A DNA stretch of 64,000 bases, taken from the NCBI GenBank assembly GCA_001871905.1, contig MNUG01000017.1:397-64396 (forward strand), in the 5' to 3' direction. The notes under the pieces were generated by a model. It saw only the letters and a program-made list of their open reading frames with translations, was not told the DNA's origin and ran no database searches. This DNA is from Alphaproteobacteria bacterium CG1_02_46_17 (lineage in GTDB: Bacteria > Pseudomonadota > Alphaproteobacteria > Micavibrionales > Micavibrionaceae). The translations under genes were made by a program, and so were the position numbers. Positions 1 through 11,825 of the stretch are shown here, in pieces. The number at the start of each line of letters is the position of its first letter. The stretch's first letter is position 1.

Positions 1-2325
<2,325 letters not shown>

Positions 2326-2334
2326 TCTAATCAC

Positions 2335-2357
2335 GCGCAGGGATAAATCCGCTGCGC
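2335..2357. other. Hairpin in the 16S-23S spacer next to the 23S 5' end
   Basis: GCGCAG-GGAT, loop AA, ATCC-(G)-CTGCGC: a ten-pair hairpin with one bulged base, starting ten bases before the 23S 5' end. It probably belongs to the rRNA processing structures of the spacer. The rest of the 2326-2780 spacer holds the two tRNA genes and no coding region. Confidence 0.45.
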
Positions 2358-2537
2358 ATTGATGTTTTAGATTCTCAGTTTTTTCGATCTTGACAAAAAA
2401 TATCTTATCTATAACGGCTCGTCATAGATAAGAACCTATTTTGTTATTCAATTATTCACGATGTTTAAGAAACGAAGACTTTAGTCTTCATATAAAAACA
2501 GTGTCTGTTTTTATATCAAAGCTAAACTCTAGTCCGA

Positions 2538-2613
2538 TGGTGGACCTTAGCGGGATCGAACCGCTGACCTCCTGAATGCAAATCAGGCGCTCTCCCAGCT
2601 GAGCTAAAGGCCC
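2538..2613 (-). tRNA. tRNA-Ala (anticodon TGC)
   Basis: 76-nt cloverleaf with encoded CCA. The acceptor stem GGGCCTT/AAGGTCC contains the G3:U70 wobble pair that identifies alanine tRNA. The D-arm AGCTCAGCTGGGAGAGC, anticodon loop with TGC and T-arm GGTTCGATCC are all intact. It lies in the rRNA spacer between tRNA-Ile and 23S and is co-transcribed with the operon. Confidence 0.98.
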
Positions 2614-2627
2614 TTTATCAGAGATAA

Positions 2628-2704
2628 TGGTGGGCCAGAGTGGACTCGAACCACCGACCTCACCCTTATCAGGGGTGTGCTCTAACCAGCTGAGCTACTA
2701 GCCC
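2628..2704 (-). tRNA. tRNA-Ile (anticodon GAT)
   Basis: 77-nt cloverleaf with encoded CCA, starting GGGCTAGTAGCTCAGC. The anticodon loop is CTGATAA, giving GAT, and the T-arm is GGTTCGAGTCC. It is the first tRNA after 16S in the transcript, the usual bacterial spacer order. Confidence 0.98.
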
Positions 2705-2780
2705 ATCAAACTCTTAAAACGAAACTAACAAAAAGAAGATACGCCGGCAGCAGCAGACAGTAAAAACCGTCACATCCTTA

Positions 2781-4268
<1,488 letters not shown>

Positions 4269-4682
4269 AATCCATGATTTCAAAAACATTACTGTTCTTG
4301 TCTCAAGTAAATTAATTTAAGACCTGCATCTTGCGTAACATTATTCAATTAAGAATAAAATTTCTGCGTGAGCAGATTGCGCAAAACAACAGATCTATAA
4401 CAACGTGACGATAATCACGCTACTGCTGCCTGCGAATCTTCTCTATTTTAGTTTCGTCTTCACGATGTTTAATAACCATTGACACAAGCAAACCGTAATT
4501 CGGCGATTTGTGTCACCGAGATCCGTAAATCGTTTCTCGTTCTGTTTAGGTTTGCGGACTATAGCGATAAGCTATCTTGTCGTCAACCCCCTTTTTGAAA
4601 ATTTTCAAAGTTTTTTTGAACTTTTTCTCAAGGGCTACAACGTTGTTTTGCTTGGTTTTTCAAGCTCCTCAGCGTTGCAGAG
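4269..4682 (-). other. rRNA operon leader
   Basis: About 410 nt of transcribed leader between the predicted rRNA start site (near 4682) and 16S. No coding region is supported. The plus-strand frame at 4510-4710 has no ribosome binding site and crosses the promoter. Confidence 0.6.
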
Positions 4683-4688
4683 AGCCGC

Positions 4689-4717
4689 TTTATATACGGG
4701 TGATTTCTGATTGTCAA
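4689..4717 (-). promoter_or_regulatory. rRNA operon promoter (sigma-70 type) with upstream A/T tract
   Basis: On the minus strand: TTGACA (4717-4712), a 17-base spacer, TATAAA (4694-4689). The stretch 4724-4756 just upstream is almost purely A and T, like an UP element that binds the RNA polymerase alpha C-terminal domain. The start site would be near 4682. Position and strength fit control of the 16S-23S operon. Confidence 0.82.
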
Positions 4718-4943
4718 ACATCTTTTTTAAAAAAAAGTAAAAAAAATTAAAATTGGCAGAAAATATAGGGCTTCCATAAGAATACCTTCGTTGCCCATGC
4801 AGAAAACCCACCCCGTCCTTTGCCCCTTATATACTGTTTATAAAGTTCTTTAGCCCCTTTAACCCTACTCCCGCGTGTTTTAGTCTGAAAATACTGGGAA
4901 CCTCTGATGGGAACCCCTGAAAAGAAGCAAAGACACGCCGCAG

Positions 4944-7523
4944 ATGCAACGTACCTCCCTCCTCTATATGACAACGTTGGCAGCATTGAGTACATACACA
5001 TATATGCCAAGCCCAGCAGCGGCGGCTGACTCCTCCTCAATTTCACAATGGATCAACCCGCAAGCCATCGCACTTGATCCGGTCTTACTCAAAACAGAGC
5101 AACTCAACAAAATCGGAATCGACACTCTTCTTGGCACTTCATCAGCAGGGCAAGATATTCCTGATAGACTGACACCTTCCACTGCACCTCTAATGGCGCT
5201 GCCAAAACCATCCGCATTGGAAATTTATTATAAGGAAAGGCTGGAAAGCCCGATCAAACAGTTCGGGTATGATCTCTTCAGCTTATCCGCATCAGAGAAC
5301 TCTTCCCGTCATCAATCAAGCGGCGCAGTTCAGGATCATTATATTCTGGGGCAAGGAGATACACTTTCTATCCTGATCAGAGGCCAACAGAATGTTTCGC
5401 GTATTATCCCCATTACAACAGACGGGCAATTGGTAATCGAGGATATGGCTCCAATACAAGCCGCAGGCCGCTCGATCAAGGACATACGCAATGAATTGCA
5501 ATCACTGCTAGGTGATTATTACAACACGGATGTTTTTATCTCGCTTGATAAAACCAGAAAAATTTCTGTAACCATTTCCGGTGATGTCAACCAACCCGGA
5601 ACCATTACGTTATCCTCCTTTGACACGGTGATGGATGCCCTGTCGAAATCCGGAGGCATTCAAAAAACAGGAACGCTGCGCCAAATCAAATTGATGAGAG
5701 GCAACAGCAGTACATTGATTGATCTGTACGGCATCCTGATTTACGGCTCGGGCACATCCGATCTATCATTGCGTGATGGTGACAAGATTCAAATCGGCCC
5801 TATCGGCCCGACACTCGCCATCAGTGGGGCCGTCAAACGCCCGGGCATCTATGAAATTCTTCCTGCCAATCAGACTCTTTGGAAAGACCCCGAACAACGA
5901 AGCCAGAAACTTTCTCTCGACGACTTATTGGCGTTTGCAGGTGGCCCGTTAGCCCCGGGTAAACACCGCTTTATTCGCATCACTCCAAAGACAGATGGCA
6001 CGGATGAAACATCAGAAGTCAATGAGTCCTCTATCAAGATCTTCCGTGACGGCGATATTCTCGGCGTCAATAAGGGCATTGAAAAGCGAACTGATTCGGT
6101 TGAACTTTCGGGACACACAAGAGCCGATGGATTATACGCCCTATCCGATACCCCGACCTTGTCTTACCTGCTATCCAGCGAATCGATTCTCGGGCCTGAT
6201 ATTTATCCGTTAATCGGCGTCATCGAGCGATGGAATACGCAACAACTTTCCAAAGAACTGATTTCCTTCTCACCCAAAAGGGTTATCCATGGTGAAGCCG
6301 ATATCCGCCTTAAAGAATCAGACCGTATTTTGCTCTTTTCCCGCGAAGAGATCGCAAATCTAGGGACGCCCCAATCATCCGATTCGCAATCCGAACTTAA
6401 ACTGGCCAGCCTTAATACCTCTATCAAGTCTTCCCATGATTCGGCCTATAGCCCTGATAGAGAAGACGAATCATCCTATCCTCTTCCCCGTACCAGCATG
6501 AAAGATTTTCTTCTCGAGCATTCGGCCTTTATCAGAGGCTCTATCCGTAATAGTGGTGCATATCCGTTGGCTGAGAGAACAACGCTGTCCTCTCTGCTAG
6601 CCGTAGCAGGTGGGCCATCCCTAGAAGCCAGTCTTGAAAATATCGAGATCACCCAACCTCAGGCAGATAAAACATCACAGCGAATCAATATCAACCTTTC
6701 GACCACACCTGCCAACAGCATCACCTTGCATCCGGGAGATACGATTCGCGTCAACCGTAAATTCAAGCGTATTGAAGACAACCATGTTCTTCTGGTTGGA
6801 GAAGTACGCAACCCCGGAACCTATGACCTTCTTCCCGGAGATACATTAAGCAAGCTTCTGGAACGGGCAGGCGGCATCACCGAACAAGCCTATCCGGCAG
6901 GGACGATTTTCTCGCGCAAATCGGAACGATTGAGAGAAGAACAACGCTTCAAAGCAAAGGCCCGTGACCTTGAATTAAAACTGGCAACCGCCCTTGCCCA
7001 AAAGGACGAGGACAAACGCCCCAAGGACGAAGAAACAGGGCTGGCCAAATCCCTGATTGCCGACCTTAATAATTCAGAATCTTTGGGACGCCTGACAGTC
7101 GAGGCCGATCCTGGCATGCTTAAAACTCATCCGGATATGGATATCTTGCTTGAAACAGAGGATAAAATCTATATCCCCAAACGGCCTTTGACAGTCCGCG
7201 TTGCAGGAGAGATTCTCTCCCCAGCCTCCTTACAATTCCGGACGGGGAAAAATCCGCGCACCTATATTGATGAAGCCGGAGGTTTTACCTATAACGCCGA
7301 TCAGGATCGCGCCTTTGTTGTCTATCCGGATGGCAGCGCCTCGCCGCTCGCTGTCTCGGCATGGAATAACTCCGCCACCATGATCCCTCCTGGGGCCACC
7401 ATCATTGTCCCGCGTGATCCGAAACCGCTTAGCTTTATGGATGGCGCAAAAGACCTCAGTCAAATTCTGGCCAACCTTGCCACCACCGCAATTTTTGCCG
7501 AAGACGTCGCGAATGATGATTAA
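4944..7523 (+). CDS. Polysaccharide export protein with multiple SLBB domains (Wza-like)
   Basis: 859 residues. A signal peptide ends near residue 28 (a run of alanines in MPSPAAAAD). There is no lipobox, so it is not an obvious lipoprotein like E. coli Wza. A poly-export domain spans about 132-205 (starts HYILGQGDTLSILIRG). It is followed by SLBB-type repeats, each with a G-x-x-x-x-P-G core and an AGG/SGG end: about 208-240, 292-335, 530-565, a fourth beginning VGEVRNPGTYDL and a fifth near the C-terminus. A charged helical insert separates the fourth and fifth. Such proteins form the outer-membrane or periplasmic channel for capsule or exopolysaccharide. The gene stands alone upstream, faces away from the rRNA operon, and its stop overlaps the next glycosyltransferase start. 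It is much longer than Wza (about 380 residues). Confidence 0.88.
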   Translation: MQRTSLLYMTTLAALSTYTYMPSPAAAADSSSISQWINPQAIALDPVLLKTEQLNKIGIDTLLGTSSAGQDIPDRLTPSTAPLMALPKPSALEIYYKERLESPIKQFGYDLFSLSASENSSRHQSSGAVQDHYILGQGDTLSILIRGQQNVSRIIPITTDGQLVIEDMAPIQAAGRSIKDIRNELQSLLGDYYNTDVFISLDKTRKISVTISGDVNQPGTITLSSFDTVMDALSKSGGIQKTGTLRQIKLMRGNSSTLIDLYGILIYGSGTSDLSLRDGDKIQIGPIGPTLAISGAVKRPGIYEILPANQTLWKDPEQRSQKLSLDDLLAFAGGPLAPGKHRFIRITPKTDGTDETSEVNESSIKIFRDGDILGVNKGIEKRTDSVELSGHTRADGLYALSDTPTLSYLLSSESILGPDIYPLIGVIERWNTQQLSKELISFSPKRVIHGEADIRLKESDRILLFSREEIANLGTPQSSDSQSELKLASLNTSIKSSHDSAYSPDREDESSYPLPRTSMKDFLLEHSAFIRGSIRNSGAYPLAERTTLSSLLAVAGGPSLEASLENIEITQPQADKTSQRININLSTTPANSITLHPGDTIRVNRKFKRIEDNHVLLVGEVRNPGTYDLLPGDTLSKLLERAGGITEQAYPAGTIFSRKSERLREEQRFKAKARDLELKLATALAQKDEDKRPKDEETGLAKSLIADLNNSESLGRLTVEADPGMLKTHPDMDILLETEDKIYIPKRPLTVRVAGEILSPASLQFRTGKNPRTYIDEAGGFTYNADQDRAFVVYPDGSASPLAVSAWNNSATMIPPGATIIVPRDPKPLSFMDGAKDLSQILANLATTAIFAEDVANDD

Positions 7524-8292
7524 CGTCTCGATCATCACCATTACCTTCAATAACCGCACTGGATTAAAAAAGACTGCACAATCCATTCTTTCCCAGACCT
7601 TCACCAATTATGAATGGATAATTATCGACGGGGCATCGACCGATGGCACGCAAGATGATTTTCCTCTTTATAAGACCGCACAAATCACCAACGAACCGGA
7701 TCATGGAATCTATGATGCGATGAATAAAGGAATTAAGGCCGCCACAGGTCAATATATCATCTTTATGAATGCCGGCGACCAGTTCGCCACACCGAAAATT
7801 TTACAATCCGTATCTGAAGAAACCGCAGGGCAATCATTTGATTTGGTCTATGGAGATTCTTACGAAGAGCAAGAACAGGAGAGCCCATTTTATAAATCTG
7901 CCAAACCAGCCACATCCATCCACCACGGGTTATTCACCCATCACCAATCCATTTTCTACAACCGCTTGTCTTTAGGAGAGCTTCGCTACGACACAAAATA
8001 TAAAATCGCAGCCGATTATGATTTAACCCTGCGCTTCCTGCAAAGACACGACAAAGCTCTCTATATCGCCGAACCCATCTGTATCTATGAGGGTGGAGGG
8101 GTTTCCCAAACACAAATCGAGCTTGGCCGCCATGAACAGTACTTATCCAGAAAACAGGCTGGAGTTCCAGAATTAGAAAATCGAATTATCACCACAAAGC
8201 AAAAAGCGGCAAGTTTCCTTCGCCGCCTTTTTCCAAATCTATACTGGAAGACCAGATCGTTTATTCGTGGTCAAAGCCCATCAGTCTGGTAA
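7513..8292 (+). CDS. Family 2 glycosyltransferase (WcaE-like)
   Basis: About 259 residues, GT-A fold. The N-terminus begins with the nucleotide-sugar binding strand VSIITITFNN. Further motifs are IDGASTDGT, EPDHGIYDAMNKGI and the acceptor-side NAGD in place of a DxD. These are typical of WcaE-like transferases of exopolysaccharide pathways. The start is the ATG pair at 7513/7516, which overlaps the stop of the upstream export gene and implies translational coupling. An in-frame ATG at 7405 would place 36 extra residues inside the upstream gene and is unlikely. The sugar and acceptor cannot be told. The 3' end overlaps the convergent short ORF 8261-8467 by 32 bases. Confidence 0.88.
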   Translation: MMINVSIITITFNNRTGLKKTAQSILSQTFTNYEWIIIDGASTDGTQDDFPLYKTAQITNEPDHGIYDAMNKGIKAATGQYIIFMNAGDQFATPKILQSVSEETAGQSFDLVYGDSYEEQEQESPFYKSAKPATSIHHGLFTHHQSIFYNRLSLGELRYDTKYKIAADYDLTLRFLQRHDKALYIAEPICIYEGGGVSQTQIELGRHEQYLSRKQAGVPELENRIITTKQKAASFLRRLFPNLYWKTRSFIRGQSPSVW

Positions 8293-8467
8293 TGAATAAT
8301 GGCTGCTTGGAAGATTCCTTAACATCCTGCTGCCCAGTAACTTTTCTACACCCGAATGAAACGGCACCAACGACCAGATCAGCAACCAATGCGGTTACTC
8401 CCAGAGCGGTTCCTGCTGCATCAAAAAAATTTTGTTTCATTGATTGTCCTGCTTGAGGGTTGTTCAT
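8261..8467 (-). CDS. Short hydrophobic-centred protein of unknown function
   Basis: 68 residues, preceded by a strong ribosome binding site (AAGGAG, about six bases before the ATG), which is the main reason to call it real. The middle (about residues 17-40) is rich in Gly, Ala and Val and could be one membrane helix. The ends are polar, and the single Cys lies at the end of the hydrophobic part. It is the last gene of the minus-strand polysaccharide operon and runs 32 bases into the 3' end of the plus-strand glycosyltransferase. No family is recognised. Confidence 0.55.
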   Translation of the reverse strand: MNNPQAGQSMKQNFFDAAGTALGVTALVADLVVGAVSFGCRKVTGQQDVKESSKQPLFITRLMGFDHE

Positions 8468-8494
8468 TATCTTCTCCTTTTTAATTATTTGTAA

Positions 8495-8707
8495 TTATTT
8501 GTAATCATAGTCACATGGAAAACCAGACATCGCATCTTCCATTGCCAACCTATCAACAATATGTCCGTGCTGCTGTGACGCTTTCGAAAATTTTCGCATG
8601 ACATTGGCCACCAATTTTTTTGAAACCAGACTAGCAACACTGCAGACATTGGAAAATTTCTCTGAAAGTGAGCCTTCTTGTTCCGATAATAAATTTCTAA
8701 TCACCAT
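8495..8707 (-). CDS. Short protein of unknown function
   Basis: 70 residues, basic middle (SKKLVANVMRKFSK) and acidic/aromatic tail (PCDYDYK). The ATG follows an A/G-rich stretch (AAAGGGAAAGAGAG) that can serve as a ribosome binding site. It lies between a glycosyltransferase (35 bases upstream) and another short ORF (27 bases downstream), all on the same strand, so it is probably co-transcribed. It has no signal peptide and no recognised domain. Confidence 0.5.
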   Translation of the reverse strand: MVIRNLLSEQEGSLSEKFSNVCSVASLVSKKLVANVMRKFSKASQQHGHIVDRLAMEDAMSGFPCDYDYK

Positions 8708-8742
8708 TTGTCTCTCTTTCCCTTTTCAACGTTCTAACGCAA

Positions 8743-9588
8743 TTATTCCGTCAAAACTCTATTTTCCGTAATTTCTTGAATATGTTTATAATATTTATAT
8801 TTGCCAAGTGCAAGCTTTTTACCATTTTTTCCATCCAAGAACCCGAAAAAAAAGACAAAATGAACTAATAATATGATAACAGGCCGAAATTTGCTTTGTC
8901 GTAGCCTTATTTTAAGCCATTCCCGCCATGGAACCGGATCAAGTGGCCAAGTTCCCTTTCTGTTCATTCCCACCTCCCAGACTGCATATTTTTGATGGCG
9001 GAACGCCCAAGCACGCTCATCTTCCATAGCGTCATGATGTAGATAATGTGATAAAGCCCCGATTTTTGCCGTCAGGTTTTTCGGAACCGGCTGATAATGC
9101 CCTTCAATTTCCCCCATCCCCGGAATATCCAGATCATCAATAACGGGAAATTTCATTCGTCTGCGATCCAACAAGGCTATTTTGCGATTGGGAATACCGT
9201 ATTTTAGAACCGTTCCGCCAATCCGGTAGCGTCCTGTAACAAAATATCCCGCCAGATCTGGTTCTCCGGTTGAAAATAAGGCCCTGATCTCTGCGATCAA
9301 TTCCGGCGTAACAACCTCATCCGCATCAATAAAAAATACCCAGTCATGCCGCAAGGACAGCTTATCCAGACACCATTGACGTTTTTTCGGATATTGTCCA
9401 TTCCATGAGAACGAAACAAAAGTAACAAAATCAAATTGGCGGGCAATTTCTTCTGTTCGGTCACGACTTGCCGAATCGACGACAACCACCTCATCAAAAT
9501 CCCGCAAAGCGGACAGACAAGAGGGAAGATTTTTTTCTTCGTTTTTAGTGACGATGATAACCGAGACAGGGATTCTATCGCACATCAT
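8743..9588 (-). CDS. Family 2 glycosyltransferase (WaaE/KdtX-like)
   Basis: 281 residues from the chosen start. Motifs run VSVIIVTKNEEKNL, VVVVDSASRDRT and FFIDADEVV (DxD-type metal site), followed by the RKIALLDRRRM region seen in lipopolysaccharide-core and exopolysaccharide glucosyltransferases. A hydrophobic C-terminal stretch (about 245-265) may sit on the membrane. The first possible ATG (9642) would add 18 residues inside the Wzz-like gene. The ATG pair at 9588/9585 overlaps that gene's stop by 11-14 bases and places the catalytic strand at the usual distance from the N-terminus. It is part of the minus-strand operon 13010 to 8261. The donor sugar is unknown. Confidence 0.87.
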   Translation of the reverse strand: MMCDRIPVSVIIVTKNEEKNLPSCLSALRDFDEVVVVDSASRDRTEEIARQFDFVTFVSFSWNGQYPKKRQWCLDKLSLRHDWVFFIDADEVVTPELIAEIRALFSTGEPDLAGYFVTGRYRIGGTVLKYGIPNRKIALLDRRRMKFPVIDDLDIPGMGEIEGHYQPVPKNLTAKIGALSHYLHHDAMEDERAWAFRHQKYAVWEVGMNRKGTWPLDPVPWREWLKIRLRQSKFRPVIILLVHFVFFFGFLDGKNGKKLALGKYKYYKHIQEITENRVLTE

Positions 9589-10429
9589 GACTTGTCCGAC
9601 GTTTCCCCAGTTCAACGCGCAAATAGGACAAAACCAGACCAACCACCATGCAAGCCAGCATCAAAACCGGAAAAAATAACATGGGCTTAGGGAACGCAGG
9701 TCGAGGCGACGCACTGGCATCTTCAACAATGCTGAGCGCATAGGGCGTATCAATGGATAAAAGCATTTCCCGCCGCTCCTCTCCCATCAACATTCTGGTC
9801 AAGGTTTGACGGTGTTCGGGATTAAGGGTCATCTTCAATTCACGACGCACCCATTCAATCCGTGCATCGACATCACGCCGCGCATCCTGACGGATCAACT
9901 GGTCACCGATCCGCACCAGATTACGCAGAATTTTGACACCAACATCCTGATCGGGATGATGATAGGTCAAACGTAAACTCTCGCTGTTTTTCACAGGATC
10001 CATGCGTACATGCCGCTCGAGATAATTTGCAACATCGCCAGCGCCGGACATATCGCTGGCTCCACCTTGGAAAAGAGTATCCTGTTGCAAGCCGCCAAGC
10101 ATTCCATCCATACGCAGAAGAACCGAAGCCACAGCAGGCCCGCGCAAACTTTGCTGGAACCGCATATATTCACGATCAGTCAGTGCCGTTTGATCCGATC
10201 CGGAAACCAGAAAGGGCCGCGCCTGATCGGTTAAAAAATCAAACCGTTCCACCCCTTCGCGCGGAGCCGTCACAATCATCCAGATTTCATATTGAGGTTT
10301 TAGGGTAAAGAACAACACCAGCGCCAGACAAAAGCCGACAGCCGCCCCCAAAGCGATCGACAGTCTCTCTTCCCACAAATAAAGCAGAAGGTCACTCAGC
10401 GTATAAAGACGGACTTTTTGGTCGGACAT
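9575..10429 (-). CDS. Wzz/chain-length determinant family protein
   Basis: 284 residues with the two-membrane-helix layout of polysaccharide co-polymerases: TM1 at about 25-43 and TM2 at about 248-268, with a long periplasmic part between. Proline residues precede TM2 (PRPAFPKPM), as in the family. There is no cytoplasmic tyrosine-kinase domain after TM2, so this is the short (Wzz) rather than the Wzc form. Family members set the length of O-antigen or exopolysaccharide chains together with a Wzy polymerase, and a Wzy-like gene lies two genes upstream. Neighbouring coding regions overlap or lie 22 bases away, which supports one operon. Confidence 0.8.
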   Translation of the reverse strand: MSDQKVRLYTLSDLLLYLWEERLSIALGAAVGFCLALVLFFTLKPQYEIWMIVTAPREGVERFDFLTDQARPFLVSGSDQTALTDREYMRFQQSLRGPAVASVLLRMDGMLGGLQQDTLFQGGASDMSGAGDVANYLERHVRMDPVKNSESLRLTYHHPDQDVGVKILRNLVRIGDQLIRQDARRDVDARIEWVRRELKMTLNPEHRQTLTRMLMGEERREMLLSIDTPYALSIVEDASASPRPAFPKPMLFFPVLMLACMVVGLVLSYLRVELGKRRTSHDVR

Positions 10430-10451
10430 GCGGCAAGATTAAGAGAAAAAA

Positions 10452-11765
10452 TCAAGCAACGCGATAGCGAATCGTATCCCGTGCACTTCTAATCCACGAA
10501 GAAATGGAGTGGTTTGGTGCGAAGTCTTCTCCGGCTTTGCTAGCTCCGGTATGGGCCGCAAACCAGACATTGCCATCCATGCGCATTTGCAAAATTTCAG
10601 ACACCAGTTTTTTGGCATTGCCTTGCTCAACTATGGAACCTGCACCATACTCACGGATCACCCGCGCTGTTTCGGTATGATCTGGGCCGATCAGGATACA
10701 AGGCCTCCCCGCTGCCAGAGCCGCATAAAGTTTGGAAGGCACCAACATTCCGGCAGCTTCGTGCTTCATGCTGATCAGATGGACATCCCCGCTTTCCATC
10801 AATTCTTTCAGACGAGAAACAGGTTGTGCCGGAAGCAAGCGGATATTATCCAAGCCACGCCGCGCGCGTTCACTGGCAATCCGGTCATATCCGGGGCCAT
10901 CTCCGACAAAAACAAATTCGACCTCGGGGTGCGCAGGAGAAAGCATCGCGGCAGCCTCCAGAATGGTGCTGATTGGGTGGGCGCGCCCCAGATTACCTGC
11001 ATAAAGCACACGAAACTTCGGGGAATCATCCAGAAAGAACGGGCGTTTGTTCAGGGTGCCACGCGCCTGAGCCACAAAATTGCCATTGGCCACATTTTTA
11101 ATCCGGATTGGGCCCGCATGGGTATGGCGCGCCGTCATTTTGCGCGAAGGTTTGCTCTGAACAGGGGGTTCAATGTGCAGACTTGCCAGAGTAAAACTGG
11201 ATAGCTCAAGATCCGGCCAGTTGGGAATAATTGTTACTTTCGACATATCGAGACCGGTAAAGGCCAGATGTTTGGCCATACACCGGCCCACCACGACCAC
11301 GCGGTCACAAGATTTCATCGCGCGACGGGAGCTTGCTTTCAGGAAATTCATCACGCGCAAAGGAAGCTTAAGCCCCAGAACCGGCAAAATATCCGGATAC
11401 AAATCGTGACACCAATGAATATGTGAAGAATGTTTGATACGGGAAATAATACGCCCCGCAACGACCAGCATCGGCGGATCGGTCAAGGTTACGACCATAT
11501 TATGCCTTTTAAGCATCAAGGCCGTCATCAAAAGTTTAACCCACACCCAAAGGTAAGAGCGGATATTTTTGCCGCCACGGGAGGAAACGCGGCGCACCCG
11601 CACCGGGCCATCCATGATTTCACCAGATTCCGGCCCACTGGTCAAAACCGTCACATCCCATCCGTCCCGCGCAAAAGCATGCGCCAAATCCCGCAATACA
11701 CGTCCTGTAGCTCCACGAACAGGTGGATAAACGCGATTTATGAATAAAACAGATGGTTTCTTCAT
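10452..11765 (-). CDS. Family 4 (group 1) glycosyltransferase
   Basis: 437 residues, GT-B fold. The N-terminal Rossmann half begins LFINRVYPPVRGATGR, with a glycine-rich acceptor loop. The C-terminal half has FRVLYAGNLGRAHP, VFVGDGPGYDRI and the donor-site segment HEAAGMLVPSKLYAALAAGRP. A basic insert at about residues 205-240, between the two halves, is not part of the core fold. WbuB-like enzymes of this kind add a sugar to lipid-linked intermediates in the cytoplasm. It lies between the Wzy-like gene (60 bases) and the Wzz-like gene (22 bases) on the same strand. Substrates are not predictable. Confidence 0.88.
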   Translation of the reverse strand: MKKPSVLFINRVYPPVRGATGRVLRDLAHAFARDGWDVTVLTSGPESGEIMDGPVRVRRVSSRGGKNIRSYLWVWVKLLMTALMLKRHNMVVTLTDPPMLVVAGRIISRIKHSSHIHWCHDLYPDILPVLGLKLPLRVMNFLKASSRRAMKSCDRVVVVGRCMAKHLAFTGLDMSKVTIIPNWPDLELSSFTLASLHIEPPVQSKPSRKMTARHTHAGPIRIKNVANGNFVAQARGTLNKRPFFLDDSPKFRVLYAGNLGRAHPISTILEAAAMLSPAHPEVEFVFVGDGPGYDRIASERARRGLDNIRLLPAQPVSRLKELMESGDVHLISMKHEAAGMLVPSKLYAALAAGRPCILIGPDHTETARVIREYGAGSIVEQGNAKKLVSEILQMRMDGNVWFAAHTGASKAGEDFAPNHSISSWIRSARDTIRYRVA

Positions 11766-11825
11766 GCCCTGCCATTACCCCGCCAAAGGGGATTTTTAGT
11801 ACCAGTAAAATATTGAGTAGGGCTT

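Noticed and set aside
4510-4710. 66-residue frame in the rRNA leader
   Set aside because: It crosses the rRNA promoter and has no ribosome binding site.
4747-5046. 99-residue minus-strand frame
   Set aside because: It overlaps the signal-peptide region of the SLBB exporter and occupies the upstream tract of the rRNA promoter.
10509-11204. 231-residue plus-strand frame
   Set aside because: Shadow of the GT4 gene, whose motifs are clear on the other strand.
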